Shown here: positions 19,124-30,320 of the stretch, piece after piece
Position numbering within the stretch: the first letter of the stretch is position 1
Layout of the letters: each line of letters opens with the position of its first letter
Position numbers and translations under genes: made by a program
Notes under the pieces: generated by a model
The model's database searches: none
Told to the model about the DNA's origin: nothing
Seen by the model: only the letters and a program-made list of their open reading frames with translations
Assembly (NCBI GenBank): GCA_001939145.1
Contig: LSRX01000764.1
Span: forward strand, 128,339-192,338
Reading direction: 5' to 3'
Length of the DNA: 64,000 nucleotides
Source of the DNA: Symbiodinium microadriaticum
Taxonomy: Eukaryota > Sar > Dinophyceae > Suessiales > Symbiodiniaceae

Positions 19124-19834
19124 TACAACTATTCTTGGGGGTTCCTGAACATAATTGCACTAAAGAGCACGCAAACTCACAGTCGAATTGTTTGGCCCTA
19201 ATCATGAGCCTGAAATTCTGAATCCCAAGCCCTGAAACAACGACCTCACTCATGCCCTGAGCAGCCTGAGTAGTTTGTTCCTGAAAGTTCCTTCTTGTAT
19301 TGATACTATCATGGATCCCCACACCCTATTTAAATGTTCAAGCCCCCTGCACTAAGCCCTTATTGGTAACTCATCTTTAATGCTAAGGCCCGAACCCATA
19401 AACCCTACATCCCTCAAAGGAACCCAATTCCGGTTATTCAGGCCTCGATATTGCTTGAGAAATCCAATACTCGACACTGTCCACATGGCACATCAAAGGT
19501 TTGGAGCTTCAGGGCCCTTATACGGGTCCTACAAGGGCTCTATGAAGTTTCCTTCAGGGATCTACGGCTTCGGGCTCAGGGCTTTAAGCTTTATCTTTTC
19601 GGATGTCGGGCATGAATCTTCAGGGCTGATCTTCCTATACACTTACCTCTCAAACGGTTCGGGGTTCAGGGTTTAGGATTTAGTAAACCCCAAACCCTGA
19701 GACCTCCTACCACAGGACGAAAGTTCGCCACACTGCCTGTAACTCAACACATGCAGTAGTGGCACCCCCTTTCCCCCTTAAACTCCTGACACAAGATCCC
19801 GCAGGCTCTCCGCCGAGAACTACAGTAACTAGGG
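19124..19834. other. ITR-poor spacer
   Basis: About 700 bp. A 98-codon + ORF (19,380-19,676) starts in CCCTAAA-like sequence and ends in TTTAGGG-like sequence, so it is not convincing as a gene. Confidence 0.3.
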
Positions 19835-19978
19835 TTTAGGGGTTTTCGGTCTATAGGGGTTAAGGGTTTAGGGTTTAGGGTTTTAGTGGTAAGCTATACG
19901 TTTATTCCAGGACATTAATTACTTCGCCACGCTGGCCACGTACAACACCTAAACCCCAAGCCCTAAACCCTAAACTCG
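19835..19978. repeat. ITR-G then ITR-C
   Basis: TTTAGGG at 19,835-19,890 and CCCTAAA at 19,948-19,976 with about 55 bp between. Confidence 0.82.
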
Positions 19979-20414
19979 GCAGACTTGTCGCCTCTCCGCT
20001 TCTCCGCGGTACACACTCATGGTATTTTGAGACCATCCTCCCTATGTCGAAACTTTTGTCCCGGTGATGTGGTAAGTGATTAGCAATAGTAATGTAGGAG
20101 CAACTGGCACTAGTAATAATAAGAGGCTATCAGCATGTAAGGACGGATAGTGACAATCATGATTATAATAACATCTGCAAAACGGGTTGCAGCTTCGAGT
20201 CTGTTTGTTTTCAGGTGGAGTGCACACGCCATGGAGATGAGACTTGGGCACTGTTTTGAGGGGCTTTAAGGTCTAGGGTTGAGGGTAACTTGTGGGTGTT
20301 TCAGACTGGGGCCTTGATGAGAACAGGGCTTAGGGGTATGCTTTAGTTTGTTAATCTCTATTTTGGGGTATTGTGTTTCAAACGGGAATCTTTCGGTTTT
20401 GGTATGAGGTCTAA

Positions 20415-20490
20415 TATAGGGGCCTTAAGAAGCTATAACTATAAGTAAGGAACCCTCAAAACCCTATTCTAATTATTAAGGCCCGTACAT
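20415..20490. mobile_element. MITE-C copy, internally deleted
   Basis: TATAGGGGCCTTAAGAAG at the left and the exact right arm CCCTATTCTAATTATTAAGG; shorter than full copies because part of the left arm is missing. Confidence 0.8.
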
Positions 20491-20617
20491 GAATTTTTAG
20501 TTTTTTTTGGCACACAGGTTCTCGTGAAGGGAAGTCGGAAGACCGAAATGCTACACTAAACCTTGGATACTGCCACCCCCACTCAGCAACAGTTGGGTAA
20601 TATTCATAATATGGATA

Positions 20618-20652
20618 GGTGCATGTATGTATGTATGTATGTATGTATGTAT

Positions 20653-20686
<34 letters not shown>

Positions 20687-20706
20687 ATATATATGTATGT
20701 ATGTGT
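20618..20706. repeat. (ATGT)n(AT)n compound microsatellite
   Basis: ATGT tetranucleotides, then (AT)n, then ATGT/GTGT again. A similar composition occurs at 37,509 and 57,560. Confidence 0.95.
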
Positions 20707-21061
20707 GGCCTTAATAGTAGCCCAATTATAGACTGTTACTGTATGGGGGCAGTACCCAGACTAAACCCGACACCTTAGCTTGTGTTGCAGGGGTTCGGAA
20801 GAAGATGCAGACGGCTGTCGCTCTGAACTGATCACTCGGAGCCCCCGAAGCAAACACAAAGTAGTAGCATGACTCCGCTCTTGTGTGCATGAGTTTAGGG
20901 CACCCCCGAAACTAAGCCCTGAAACTCGAGAATCCGCAGCCCCTTTATCCCTAATCCCCACACTCGAACAAGAGATCAGGATATCGCAGTAAACTTAAGC
21001 CCTAAACCCCAAACCCTAACCAAACCTGAGCCCTACACCCACTTCCCAGAGAATCAGGGTG

Positions 21062-21420
21062 CCTGACTATGACTATACTATCATGTACGCCAAGACCCTA
21101 TTCCAATTATTAAGGCCCCTATGCTAAACCCCTACAACGCCCCTGATGGTAGCCCTTATAATAGAACTTTTCAAGGAACCCTTTAAAGGAACCCGATTCT
21201 AATTATCAAGGCCCCTCTATTGCATACCTTATTACGGCCCCTATATTATAATTATATACCTTAAAGAAACGGTAGCCCTTATATAGAACCCTTTAAAGGA
21301 ACCTTGATCTAAGTATCAATCTAGGACATTTTCAGGTGGGCGGTTACCGTTATAGGAGCCGTATAGAAGGTCTATATACCTCATAGAAACCTTATAGAAA
21401 CCCTATATACCCTAAACTCC
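21062..21420. repeat. MITE-C right arms mixed with CCCTTTAAAGGAACC motifs
   Basis: CCCTATTCCAATTATTAAGG at 21,097 and ATTCTAATTATCAAGGCCCC at about 21,193 are family C right arms. Between and after them AACCCTTTAAAGGAACC recurs three times and ACCTCATAGAAACC-type words several times. The block looks like repeated partial duplication of a C element and its flank. Confidence 0.6.
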
Positions 21421-21643
21421 CCACCTGTAGCTTCCTTTAAATGAAGGCAATTCCGTGCCAGGCTCCGGTATATTTAAGGGCCGTATGCTAAACGCCCCAC
21501 AATACCCCTCGAACCCATTAAAGGATCCCTTTAAAGGGACCCGATTCCAATTAAGAAGGCAAAAAACGAGCAAGGCTCCGGTATATGAACTTGATCAAGT
21601 TCCAGTTCTTCAAAGTGCTTTTCACTCCGGAGGCCGAAGACTA

Positions 21644-21727
21644 AGGTTTAGGGGTTTATGATTTATATAGGGGTTTAGGGTTTAGGGGTTAGGGTTTGGG
21701 GGTTTAGGGTTTAGGGTTTAGGGATTA
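21644..21727 (+). repeat. ITR-G
   Basis: TTTAGGG and TTTAGGGG units. Confidence 0.9.
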
Positions 21728-22237
21728 CTAATCAAGGTAGCCCAAACGCCTTATATAATAGGGTCTTCGGGCGGAGGCTCCTGAGCACTGGGATGCTGGA
21801 CATGTTGAAGAAGGGGTTCTATGGTTTGTGCTGGGGGGCGTTGGGGCCTCGGCATTAAGCGCTCCGGGCCCCACACAAAAGCAAAAACGGGGCCGTTCAC
21901 TAAACACTGTGAACCTCAGAAGAAACAAACAAGCTCATCTCACAAAGCAGTACGAGCTTGTTGGTCACCTTGGCTTCTTTTATACTATAGAGCCCTAAAC
22001 CCTAAACCCTGAATTTTCCCAAACTAAAGCTATTAGATTGCAGCGTCCAGATCAGATCCTAAATCCCTACAGCCCTTGGGGCGGTTTAGGGTTAGGGGTT
22101 AAGGGTTTAGGGGTTCGGATTAGACTATTAGCCTAAGTGTCGGGATTGTTGACGCTGTGTAATGCTAAACCCTAAACCCTAAACCCTAATCACGCATACT
22201 GAACTCTGCAGGCGGCTTTCGGTTCCTGCATGTATTG

Positions 22238-22388
22238 CCCAAAGGCTCCATGTACCTTCCGCCCTTGCGTAGAAGTCGGGTCCCATATACCCAAAGGGTT
22301 TAGGGTTTGGGGCTTCAGATACTTAGGCCTTAAAGTGCCTATATAGGGACCCCTTAGAGGCCTAAGTATCTACAAAGGTACATGGGCC
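22238..22388. mobile_element. MITE-H copy with internal insertion
   Basis: CCCAAAGGCTCCATGTACC at the left and AAAGGTACATGG at the right, with the ACTTAGGCCTTAAAG palindrome in the right part. About 45 bp of extra sequence ending in CCCAAAGGGTTTAGGGTTTG separates the left end from the body. Confidence 0.72.
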
Positions 22389-22394
22389 GGACCC

Positions 22395-22500
22395 CGCGAA
22401 CCCCTAAACCCTAAACTAGGCCCTAAACCCCTAAACCCGAAACACAAGAAACCCCTAAACCCTAATCCTTCAACCCCAAAGTCCTAAACCCTAACACCGC
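22395..22500 (-). repeat. ITR-C
   Basis: CCCTAAA and CCCCTAAA with CCCGAAACAC breaks. Confidence 0.83.
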
Positions 22501-22950
22501 AGCCTGTCCCCTGTGCAGGAAGCGAAGAACCTGTCTGAGCCAGAGAACCAGGACGTCTTGATGCTTCCCCAAACCCTAAACTTTAAGCAGGAAAAAACGA
22601 AACTCTACTTTAACCGCTACACAGTTTAGGGTTTAGCTAACTCTTATTATCCCAAAACCCTAAACCCTAAACCCGGAACTCGAAGCCCCCAGCCCGAAAC
22701 TGCCTAACTATGAGGCTGAGCTCTGCGGATTGGAAAGTAGTGTGAGCCACTTTGGATGAAGCCAGACCTTCTGCGGAGGCTTTAAAGGTGTAGGGTTTAG
22801 GGAGGTCAACACACATAAACAAGTTATCAAACACCTCAAACCCGAAGACCGCAAATGAAACATATACCCCCAACCCTAACTCCAAAGCCCCAAAAGGAAC
22901 CCTGATAAGGCCCCTTGTAGAGCCCTAACTAAAAGAAGCACCCTCGCAGA

Positions 22951-22972
22951 TGCAGGAGTTATGTCATCAGCC
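22951..22972. mobile_element. MITE-A solo right end
   Basis: TGCAGGAGTTATGTCATCAG matches only the outer 20 bp of family A; an ITR-C follows within 5 bp. Too short to exclude a chance match fully. Confidence 0.4.
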
Positions 22973-22976
22973 GTAT

Positions 22977-23040
22977 CCTAAACCCTAACCCCTAAACCCT
23001 AAACCCTAACCCCTTTACCCTGAACCGTAATCCCCTAAAC
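22977..23040 (-). repeat. ITR-C
   Basis: CCCTAAA, CCCTAACC and CCCTGAACC units. Confidence 0.85.
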
Positions 23041-23242
23041 CAGGACAGCTTCGGATTCGGTGCTCGTAGCGTCAACCTTTCCATCAACGTGGTCCTGGGC
23101 ATCCTCTTTTGTACCTGCGCTCCTTCATTTGGTTCGTTCTCTGTTTTTTTTTGTCGTGGCTTACGGTTTGGGGCAAAGTTTAGGGTTTAAGGTTTCGGGC
23201 TTAGGGTGGCTAGTTACTAATAGTTACTCTAGGTACTCTGTA

Positions 23243-23338
23243 GTATAGGGGCCTGAATAATTAGAATAGGATTTGGGTTATACTATAGTCATAATAAGGA
23301 GCCCCCAAAACCTCATTCCAATTATTAAGGCCCCTACA
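23243..23338. mobile_element. MITE-C copy
   Basis: TATAGGGGCCTGAATAATTA at the left and ATTCCAATTATTAAGG then CCCCTACAT at the right. Its right terminus touches a MITE-B. Confidence 0.88.
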
Positions 23339-23339
23339 T

Positions 23340-23439
23340 TAGTTCTCCAAATTAGGGTCCCGTTTAGGGTCCTTTTTTTTATAAGGGTGCCGTACTATAT
23401 TGGGGACCTAGAAAGGGGCCCTAATTTAGAGAACTCCCC
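23340..23439. mobile_element. MITE-B copy adjoining MITE-C
   Basis: AGTTCTCCAAATTAGGGTCC at the left (its GGGT terminus is replaced by the end of MITE-C), GGGTGCCGTACTATATTGGG in the core and TTTAGAGAACTCCCC at the right. Confidence 0.87.
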
Positions 23440-23684
23440 ATTTGTTGCTTGGGGTGATGAGTGGTGGGGAGGTTGGCTTGCTAGGGCTTACGGCTTCTTG
23501 GGTTTAGGGTTTAGAGGTTTAGGGCTGGCAGGGTTTAGAGTTCAGAATCTTCTGTAGTAGCCGCACTGTTGAGCTTTTTTTGGTGGGAACGTCGAAGTTT
23601 TATCAGGTTCTCATCGAAAAGGTATGCTTTCCTCAAATCCGGGAGCACAGGGATTCCGCAAGTGTTCTGTGAATAAACCCTAAG

Positions 23685-23768
23685 CCCAAAAAACCCTAAG
23701 CCCTAAACCCTAAACCCCTAAACCCTAAACCCTAAACCCTAAGCCCAAAAAACTCTAAGCCCTAAGTG
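23685..23768 (-). repeat. ITR-C with duplicated AAGCCCAAAAAAC block
   Basis: CCCTAAA units; the word TAAGCCCAAAAAACYCTAAG occurs at both ends of the tract. Confidence 0.87.
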
Positions 23769-23997
23769 TCCATCGGTGGCTGTACACTCACCGACTTTGA
23801 GGCGGGTAGTGTGGTTTTTGGGTTCTTAAGGAGCTTAACTGAAGTTACCACATTAGGGTTTGGTGTCTAGGGCTCGTAACGAGAATATTAAGTTGAGTTA
23901 CCACCTTTGGGTTTAGGGTTCGGGGTTTAGGGTTTATGATCGGCAAGGATCTACTGTCAGCAATAGGGTTTCCTCATGATGGTCACGTAAACGTATG

Positions 23998-24076
23998 GGC
24001 TGGGTGGTAACCGTTAACCTTTTGGGGCTTATATATTCCTACTACATTTCGAAAGTTTCACCTTTTTGGGGCCCCG
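23998..24076. mobile_element. MITE-E copy
   Basis: TAACCTTTTGGGGCTTATAT then TCCTAC and TTTCGAAAG match the family E body. Confidence 0.75.
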
Positions 24077-24312
24077 CTGAAGAAGGTACTTATAGACTCA
24101 ACATTTCATCCGCCTGCGACATTTGCAGCAGTTGGCATGACACAAGGTTTCATTTGTGCAAGGCTGCCTTAGGCCCTAGACCCTCAGGACTAAACCCAAA
24201 CCCCAAGCCTTAGAAGGTAACAGCCTGTAAAGCCCATCTCTGGATTACCCGAAAACTCCAACAGTATACACGTGGGCCCCTAAGTGCCGATTTAGGTAGT
24301 ACTTTAGAATAT

Positions 24313-24399
24313 GGGTAGTTCTCTAAAGTAGGGTCTCTTTTCAGTACGGCAGCCTTGTAGAAAGGACCCTAAACGGAACTCTAATTTAGAAAGCTGCCC
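24313..24399. mobile_element. MITE-B copy
   Basis: GGGTAGTTCTCTAAAGTAGG at the left, AGTACGGCAGCC in the core and TTTAGAAAGCTGCCC at the right; ATAT flanks both sides. Confidence 0.85.
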
Positions 24400-24517
24400 A
24401 TATACTGTTTGATTTCATAGACCCGTACAGTTACACAGCGAAGTCGCTGCTCGCGACCAGTCCTCCTCATCGTCCACTCCAAATGAAGCACCCCTGAACT
24501 TAGACCGTTTGAGGGCT

Positions 24518-24732
24518 TGGGGTTTAGGGCTTAGGGTTTGGGGTTTACGATTTAGGGGTTTAGGGTTTATTGTTTCGGGTTTAGGGTTTAGGGTTTAATA
24601 GAACTCTTTGCATTCTTGGTGCGTATCTGTCGGACGTCCTTACAAATCGGCTTTGCTAAAGTCCTGTGACCCTCCTAAACCCCTAAACCCGAAAACCCTA
24701 AACCCCAAACCCTAGAACCCCTAACCCCGAAC
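24518..24732. repeat. ITR-G then ITR-C
   Basis: TTTAGGG at 24,518-24,600 and CCCTAAA at 24,675-24,730; about 75 bp between. Confidence 0.87.
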
Positions 24733-24848
24733 CTCAGATGTTTTTTTTGCCTGATTAGAGCCTCCCTCCACTAGCCTCCTCAATGTTCGGAATCCTGAAG
24801 TTAAGGAGCCTTTTCCCCTAGTTAAAAACCAGCCCCAACCTTAGGGAC

Positions 24849-24943
24849 TGGGTAGGTAACCTTCAACCTGTTGGGGGCTTATATATTCCTAGTATATTTG
24901 GAAAGGTTAACCCTTTTTTGGGGTCAGGGTACTCAGCCCCTAT
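24849..24943. mobile_element. MITE-E, best copy
   Basis: GGGTAGGTAACCTTCAACC at the left, CTTATATATTCCTAGTATAT in the middle and GGGTACTCAGCCCCTAT at the right. The left arm (GGTTAACC-type) is partly inverted within the element. Confidence 0.8.
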
Positions 24944-25385
24944 GCCAAGAGCCTTAAACCCCAAACCCCTAAACCCTAAGCCAGTTACAAGAAGGAGCTC
25001 GTGCGAGGGAGCCCGAATCGGTGTTCTGTGTTTTTCCCAACGATTTGATCCATATTCGGCTGTGAGGGCCGTCTACCGGTTTTGTTGGGCTTAGGGTCTG
25101 AAAATTGGCCGGTGTAGGGTTTGGATTTTTTTGGGTGCGGGGTGGGGTGTTTATAAATGGCTTGATACCTCATTTGTTTGCTGGTTTTTTAAGGTTTTGC
25201 GACGTGGGGTTATGGAGGCCACTGAGTCTCTTCTGGTTTTATTTTTCCCTGCGTGGTCTTGTGACTCCTGCTTTCATGCACTTGTGATTTGTTGGTGTGT
25301 CTTACTTCTGCAGGATCTGTGCTCATGACAGTGAGGTATGTAGTGCTGATGAACTCATTGGTGTGCTGTTGTACACGCCTAGCCA

Positions 25386-25545
25386 GCCCCTAAACCCTAA
25401 ACCCCAAACCCTAAACCCTAAACCCTACTTGCCGTTTGTCTCCAGCTTCAGTTGCTCGCGCTGTCTTGTTCTCGGACCAGCGGACCCGGAAAGTAGTCAA
25501 CTACTCTGCAGAAAAGGACGGCGCTGTTTAGGGTTTAGGGTTTAG
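25386..25545. repeat. Convergent ITR pair around 100 bp of unique DNA
   Basis: CCCTAAA at 25,386-25,425 and TTTAGGG at 25,526-25,543 enclose about 100 bp of non-repetitive sequence. This is the orientation of two ends of a linear molecule. Confidence 0.85.
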
Positions 25546-27065
25546 GCCGTTCCTTGTAGCACTCCCCTGTTCAGACGAGTTCGCCACAGTCACCACGCAC
25601 CACAGGGACCAAGGCACAATTATGTTAGGCTCCGACCCGAAGAGTCCATCCCGCGCTCGCCTTTTGCCTGCGGTTGGGCCTGTTGGGAGGGGTTTGTCTC
25701 TGGCTGCGAGAATCGACAAACTCAGTTTGTTGATTGGTAACGTAATGCACCACACTACCTGCCCTAAACCAAGAGAGCTATAATCATGTTCACTACGGTT
25801 TGTAATGCCGTATATGTCCAATGAAATTTATGCTATTTTGATGCTGATGTCGGGATGGATCTGTGCAGTGTAAAGGTTCCTTTCATTTTGCTGCTCACCG
25901 GCTTGAGCAACATTCATGATGTGTCCTGTTCTTCATGATGTCCCATTTGTGCTGAAACACCCAGAATGCTGCCAGCTGTGGAATGACAGCGCATGGTCAC
26001 TGGTACGGGCGCTCCTTGTTTGGTGCGCGATGATCCGCAACTGTGGGACAACCAGGTCACTGACCAGCATGTCGTGCATCTCCTCGTCATGTTTGAGCCG
26101 TGCCACAATTCCAACCTGTGTGGAATGAATGATTTGCACACGTGATGTGTGTGTGTGTGTGTGTGCAAGCCGTACTTCTTTATTTCTCACCATGGAGGAT
26201 CGCAGCTTTGTGTACTGCCACTTCCTTTCTGCAGTTGGCGACATGCCGGCCGGTAGCAGACTGAAGGCTACAAGGATTCCCTTTCCGGGTGACTGCATGA
26301 GCTACACAGTTTGCCAATCTATCGAAAGAGTTGAAAGCTAGCAAACCGAAGCCGGTGCCGGAATCGTGTGAATAATAGGTTTCCCTTGAACCCAAACCGC
26401 GAGACAACAGCACGGTTCGATCAACTTGCAGGTAGCATTTCGCCATTGATGCCAGTGCGTGGTGCTCAGATTGATTCCATGGGTGAAAATGACGGACTCT
26501 CCCAGGACAACCCAACAGCAACACGACGTTTCGAGTTGCAGGACCTTGCCTACAGTTATTGTAAAAAGATCACGGGATTTCGCTGGTTCTGGAACAATTA
26601 TGCGTGCAGAAAAGGCCCATGGTTATGTTACATTGTGGACTTGACGTCACTTGTACAGTGGATGCCGCACAGGCCATGCTGCTTGAACTGTCAGAGCCCC
26701 GCCGACGTAATGCAGCAATCTCCTCCAGGTTGTTTGCTTCCGAGCCCCTAAATTAAATACAACGCTGCCAATCTTTGACTCCTTGAAACGCACAGAACGC
26801 TTGCAAGGTTAGCCATGGTCGATTGCTTGCTTGCTCGGCTCATCTATGGGTACCTCGTCATCTACACGGAGACTCGGCGAAATTTGGGCTGTCGAAAACG
26901 AAAATGAGAGCACATACAATTATGTAAACGACAAGTTTATGCCCAAAAATCGGTCCTGCCCAACGGATTTGTGCTGTAGTCGAGTGCTGTCGTCCCGGCC
27001 AAGGGTCTTCAAATTTCAGTTCTTCGAAGCGTGAATCATGAACTCTTGAGCTGAATCCTAATCCC
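25546..27065. other. ITR-free island, about 1.5 kb
   Basis: The longest stretch without telomeric words apart from the right end of the window. ORFs overlap on both strands: + 26,368-26,751 (127 codons), - 25,933-26,298 (121 codons), - 26,180-26,524 (114 codons) and - 25,528-25,821 (97 codons). A (GT)n run lies at 26,146-26,165. No domain or motif was recognised in any frame, and no frame stands out. It is the best candidate for exons of an unidentified gene, but I cannot choose a strand. Confidence 0.35.
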
Positions 27066-27735
27066 ATTATGGAGCCCTTACCAACGCTTCAGAAAACCTC
27101 GTAAGGACTGCGCCGTTAATTTCCGAAAGGAGAAATGCTGACGCATTACACCCTCTCATCAAAAAGACAAGTTAAGCCCTTAATATACGTGAATAATCAG
27201 TAAGAGTGTTCCTGAATCAGGGTCCTGTACAAGGTTACAAAACAATATAGTCACAGTCCTGTTGAAGTACAAAAGCCCTTACACTAAGCCATCCTCAGGA
27301 GACCAAGAAGCCCGATCTGGGTGGCGCGTTCTTTGGCCTGCTTTGGTTCTCATGAGGCTTATCTTGTACCCACCCAAATTTCTGACTTAGAGGCAATTTC
27401 TAAGGAAGCATATTAATACCATAAAGAGGGTTTGTCAGGTCCGGGTAGGGCTGGCCGGGGTAGGGGTGCTAGGGCTTCAGGGCATTGAGGTTGTAGACTA
27501 GACGGTTTTCCGGCAGAGGGTTTCGGGTATACGGGGTTTCGGCTTCTCGGTTAGAGTTTTCGTGTGGTCAAGGGTCTGGTTTGTGAGGGTTTGCTCTTTG
27601 TGGCTTGCAAGAAGATTCAATGTTTTGGAACTCAGCACTCTGCGGCCTGGGTCCTAAGCCTTTCAGCGTATCGCATAGGTGCTAAGCCAGGGCAGGGAGG
27701 TTTCCCGTGTGGATTTGTGCTTTAGGGTACCAGTT
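27066..27735. other. Spacer without recognisable gene
   Basis: Unique sequence with no telomeric tract, element or convincing ORF. Confidence 0.35.
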
Positions 27736-27742
27736 GGAGTTG

Positions 27743-27825
27743 AGATGAGGTTAAGGTTTAGGGTTTAGAGTTTAGACGAGGTTGAGGTTTAGGGTCTATA
27801 GAGTTTAGATGAGGTTGAGGTTTCC
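27743..27825 (+). repeat. Tandem GAGGTTGAGGTTTAGGGT block
   Basis: Three copies of a roughly 30 bp unit built on TTTAGATGAGGTTGAGGTTT. Confidence 0.85.
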
Positions 27826-27964
27826 GGCCTTTCGGCGTTAAGAAGCCCAATGGCCGTGCTGTTGGCGGGACTGCATCCGATTTGGCAGCTCCAAAATCGG
27901 TCCCCAAGGCCTCGCAGTCCCAAACTCCTGGCCGATGTGTACTTTGCTCTGTGTCTTTGCTCTG

Positions 27965-28196
27965 TATATATATATATATATACATACATACATACATACA
28001 TACATACATACATACATTCATACATTCATTCATTCATTCATTCATTCATTCAAATGTACATACGTACTTTCATACATACATTCATACATACATTCATACA
28101 CACATACATACATTCATACGTTCATTCATTCATACATTCATACATACCTACCTACATACATACATACATACATACATACATACACACATACATACA
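27965..28196. repeat. (AT)n-(ATAC)n-(ATTC)n microsatellite block
   Basis: About 230 bp of CATA, CATT and CTAC tetranucleotides. ORFs of up to 163 codons in all three frames are Tyr-Ile-His repeats caused by it. Confidence 0.97.
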
Positions 28197-28544
28197 GAAA
28201 TTACTTCTGTGTCTGTACCGGGTATGTGTTCATTTGAGAGACTTCTATTTATTTATTTGTATATATATATATATATGCACACACGTACATAAACAGATAG
28301 ATATACATATGCGTACACGTACACATGTGCATATATACTGACACCTATTTAGATGTGCGCATCTATGTAATTTAGATTTCATTCATGTGTCTATTCAGCA
28401 CAACCCCGGCAACAGCTTTTTCGAAGCCTCTTTGTGGTGCTGTGCCCTGGAACCGCTCGCCAGGTCGCCCCCCCAGAAACCCCCGAAACCCACACCCAAA
28501 GGAACCCAAAACAGGGTTTGGCATTTCGAGTTCAGGGTTGAGGG

Positions 28545-28602
28545 TGTAGGGTTTGGGTTTAGGGTTTAGGGTTGAGGGCGTAGGGCTTTGGTTTCAGGGT
28601 TT
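28545..28602 (+). repeat. ITR-G
   Basis: TTTAGGG with GGGTTGAGGG variants. Confidence 0.82.
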
Positions 28603-28974
28603 AGGGAGCCTGAAAGCGTAGAAGCCCATCCGACCCTCCAGAAAACCTATTTTGGGAACCGTTGCATCAACCTTCATAGAAACCCTTCATAAGCGCCCTT
28701 CGTCGGAACGCATCATGGAAATCCTTGAATCAAAAAGAACTCCCATAGAAACACTTTTTTAAAGCCTTCCAAAACCCTAAACCCTAAACCAGAGGTTCTG
28801 GGTCACGCAGCTTGGCCATATGCATTTAGCTCTGGTGCTCTACGTGATCCTCATGGCTCCTCGGATGTTTTAAACAGGGGGTTTAGGGCTTAGGGTTTCG
28901 GGTTTAGGGGCATTGTAAAATTGTAAACCCGAGACCCTAAACCGTATCTCGTTCAATCTAGTGGGCTTGCATAT

Positions 28975-29014
28975 TTATTTATATATATACATATGTATCT
29001 ATATATACATATGT

Positions 29015-29052
<38 letters not shown>
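28975..29052. repeat. (AT)n and (GATA)n microsatellites
   Basis: GATA tetranucleotides for about 40 bp after an ATAT/CATATGT stretch. Confidence 0.95.
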
Positions 29053-29053
<1 letters not shown>

Positions 29054-29460
29054 TGTGCATGTTTGTGGAAAGTTTTTATATGTACATACATACAAACGTA
29101 CCTGCACCTTTGCCTTCCCTATGCAAACTACACCTATGTCATATGAAATACAGTTCCATGCCTAATACCCTGGGTCTTCAACATCTCCTTCCGCCAAAAT
29201 CCCTGAGCTACATCCTAACACCCTGGGGCCCTAGCGAAATGCTTAAGCCCGTCAGCCCATAACTAAACCCTAGCTCCCTAAATCACAAACCGTTGCACTT
29301 TAAATTTAATGCAAACACTCAACGAGGAGCCCTAAGCTTAAATCGTCATGATACACGTATAGCGCCCTTATTACAATGCTTTGAATGTATGACATACAAG
29401 CAGTAGGAAGAGCATCCTCATGGAACACTGATAAAACTCTAAGCCTGCCTTTTACCTGAG
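29053..29460. other. Spacer without recognisable gene
   Basis: A 69-codon + ORF (29,053-29,262) has no recognisable feature. Confidence 0.3.
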
Positions 29461-29800
29461 CCCGAAACCCTAAACCCTAAACCCTAAAAGCCGCAGGTGG
29501 GTGTCCTCCAGCTTCGGTCAGATGAGCTGCTCGGGCGAAGAGTACAAGGGTTGGGGTTGCTAATTTCCGGGTGTCGGCTGTCGGTCTTTACGGCTCTACG
29601 GTACGGGTTTGCGTCTTTGGTGTTCAAGGTTTCTGTATACTGATTCCAGAAAAATTCAATTAGGGTTTTGAAACGGGTGTTTATTGGTTTCTGCCTTATT
29701 TGCTCAATGAAAGGTTCGGGGTTGCGGTGGGTGTGTTCTTCAGGATTTAGTCGGCAAAGGTTGCCAAGGGGTGGCGGGCTTGTTTAGACGTTGTTACTAT

Positions 29801-29881
29801 AGGGGCCTAAATGAGTATTCCTTGAGGTTCCTTACTATAGTTTTAGTAATTAGGACGTACCCCAAATGATTAAGGCCCCTA
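29801..29881. mobile_element. MITE-C copy, rearranged
   Basis: TATAGGGGCCTAAATGAGTA at the left and AATGATTAAGGCCCCTAG at the right; the inner arm is shortened. Confidence 0.75.
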
Positions 29882-29991
29882 GTCTTGCTTTTGCCTAGGG
29901 CTCTCTGTCTCGCCTAGGGCTCTCTGTAGGAGCTGCTTGTATGTTGTATTTTCTTGTTAGGTTTCCAGAACGATGTTTTTTGGGCTTCTCA

Positions 29992-30135
29992 AAGTAGTAC
30001 CAGTACTAGTACTAGTACCAGTAGGGGTAGTCGTCGTCGTAGTCATAGTCGTAGTAGACGACGACGACTACTGCTGCTGCTGCTACTACTACTACTACTG
30101 CTGCTGCTACTACTACTACTACTACTACTACTACG

Positions 30136-30199
<64 letters not shown>

Positions 30200-30320
30200 T
30201 ACTACTACTACTAAACTACTGCTACAACGACTACGATTACGACTACAACTACACTGGTACCACTCCTGCGGCTGCTACTGCTACTGCTACTGCTACTGCT
30301 ACTGCCGTGGATACTGCTAG
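29992..30320. repeat. (CTA)n / (GTC)n / (CTG)n triplet block
   Basis: GTACTA repeats, GTCGTC, then over 100 bp of nearly pure CTA (30,095-30,215) and CTGCTA at the end. It underlies several Leu/Tyr/Val homopolymer ORFs. Confidence 0.96.

Noticed and set aside
26368..26751. 127-codon + ORF as a gene
   Set aside because: In 64 kb read in six frames, stop-free runs of this length are expected several times by chance. Long ORFs overlap it on the other strand and no motif is recognisable. Kept only as part of an ITR-free island.
27850..28341. 100-163 codon ORFs of Tyr-Ile-His repeats
   Set aside because: Generated by the ATAC/ATTC tetranucleotide block in all three frames.
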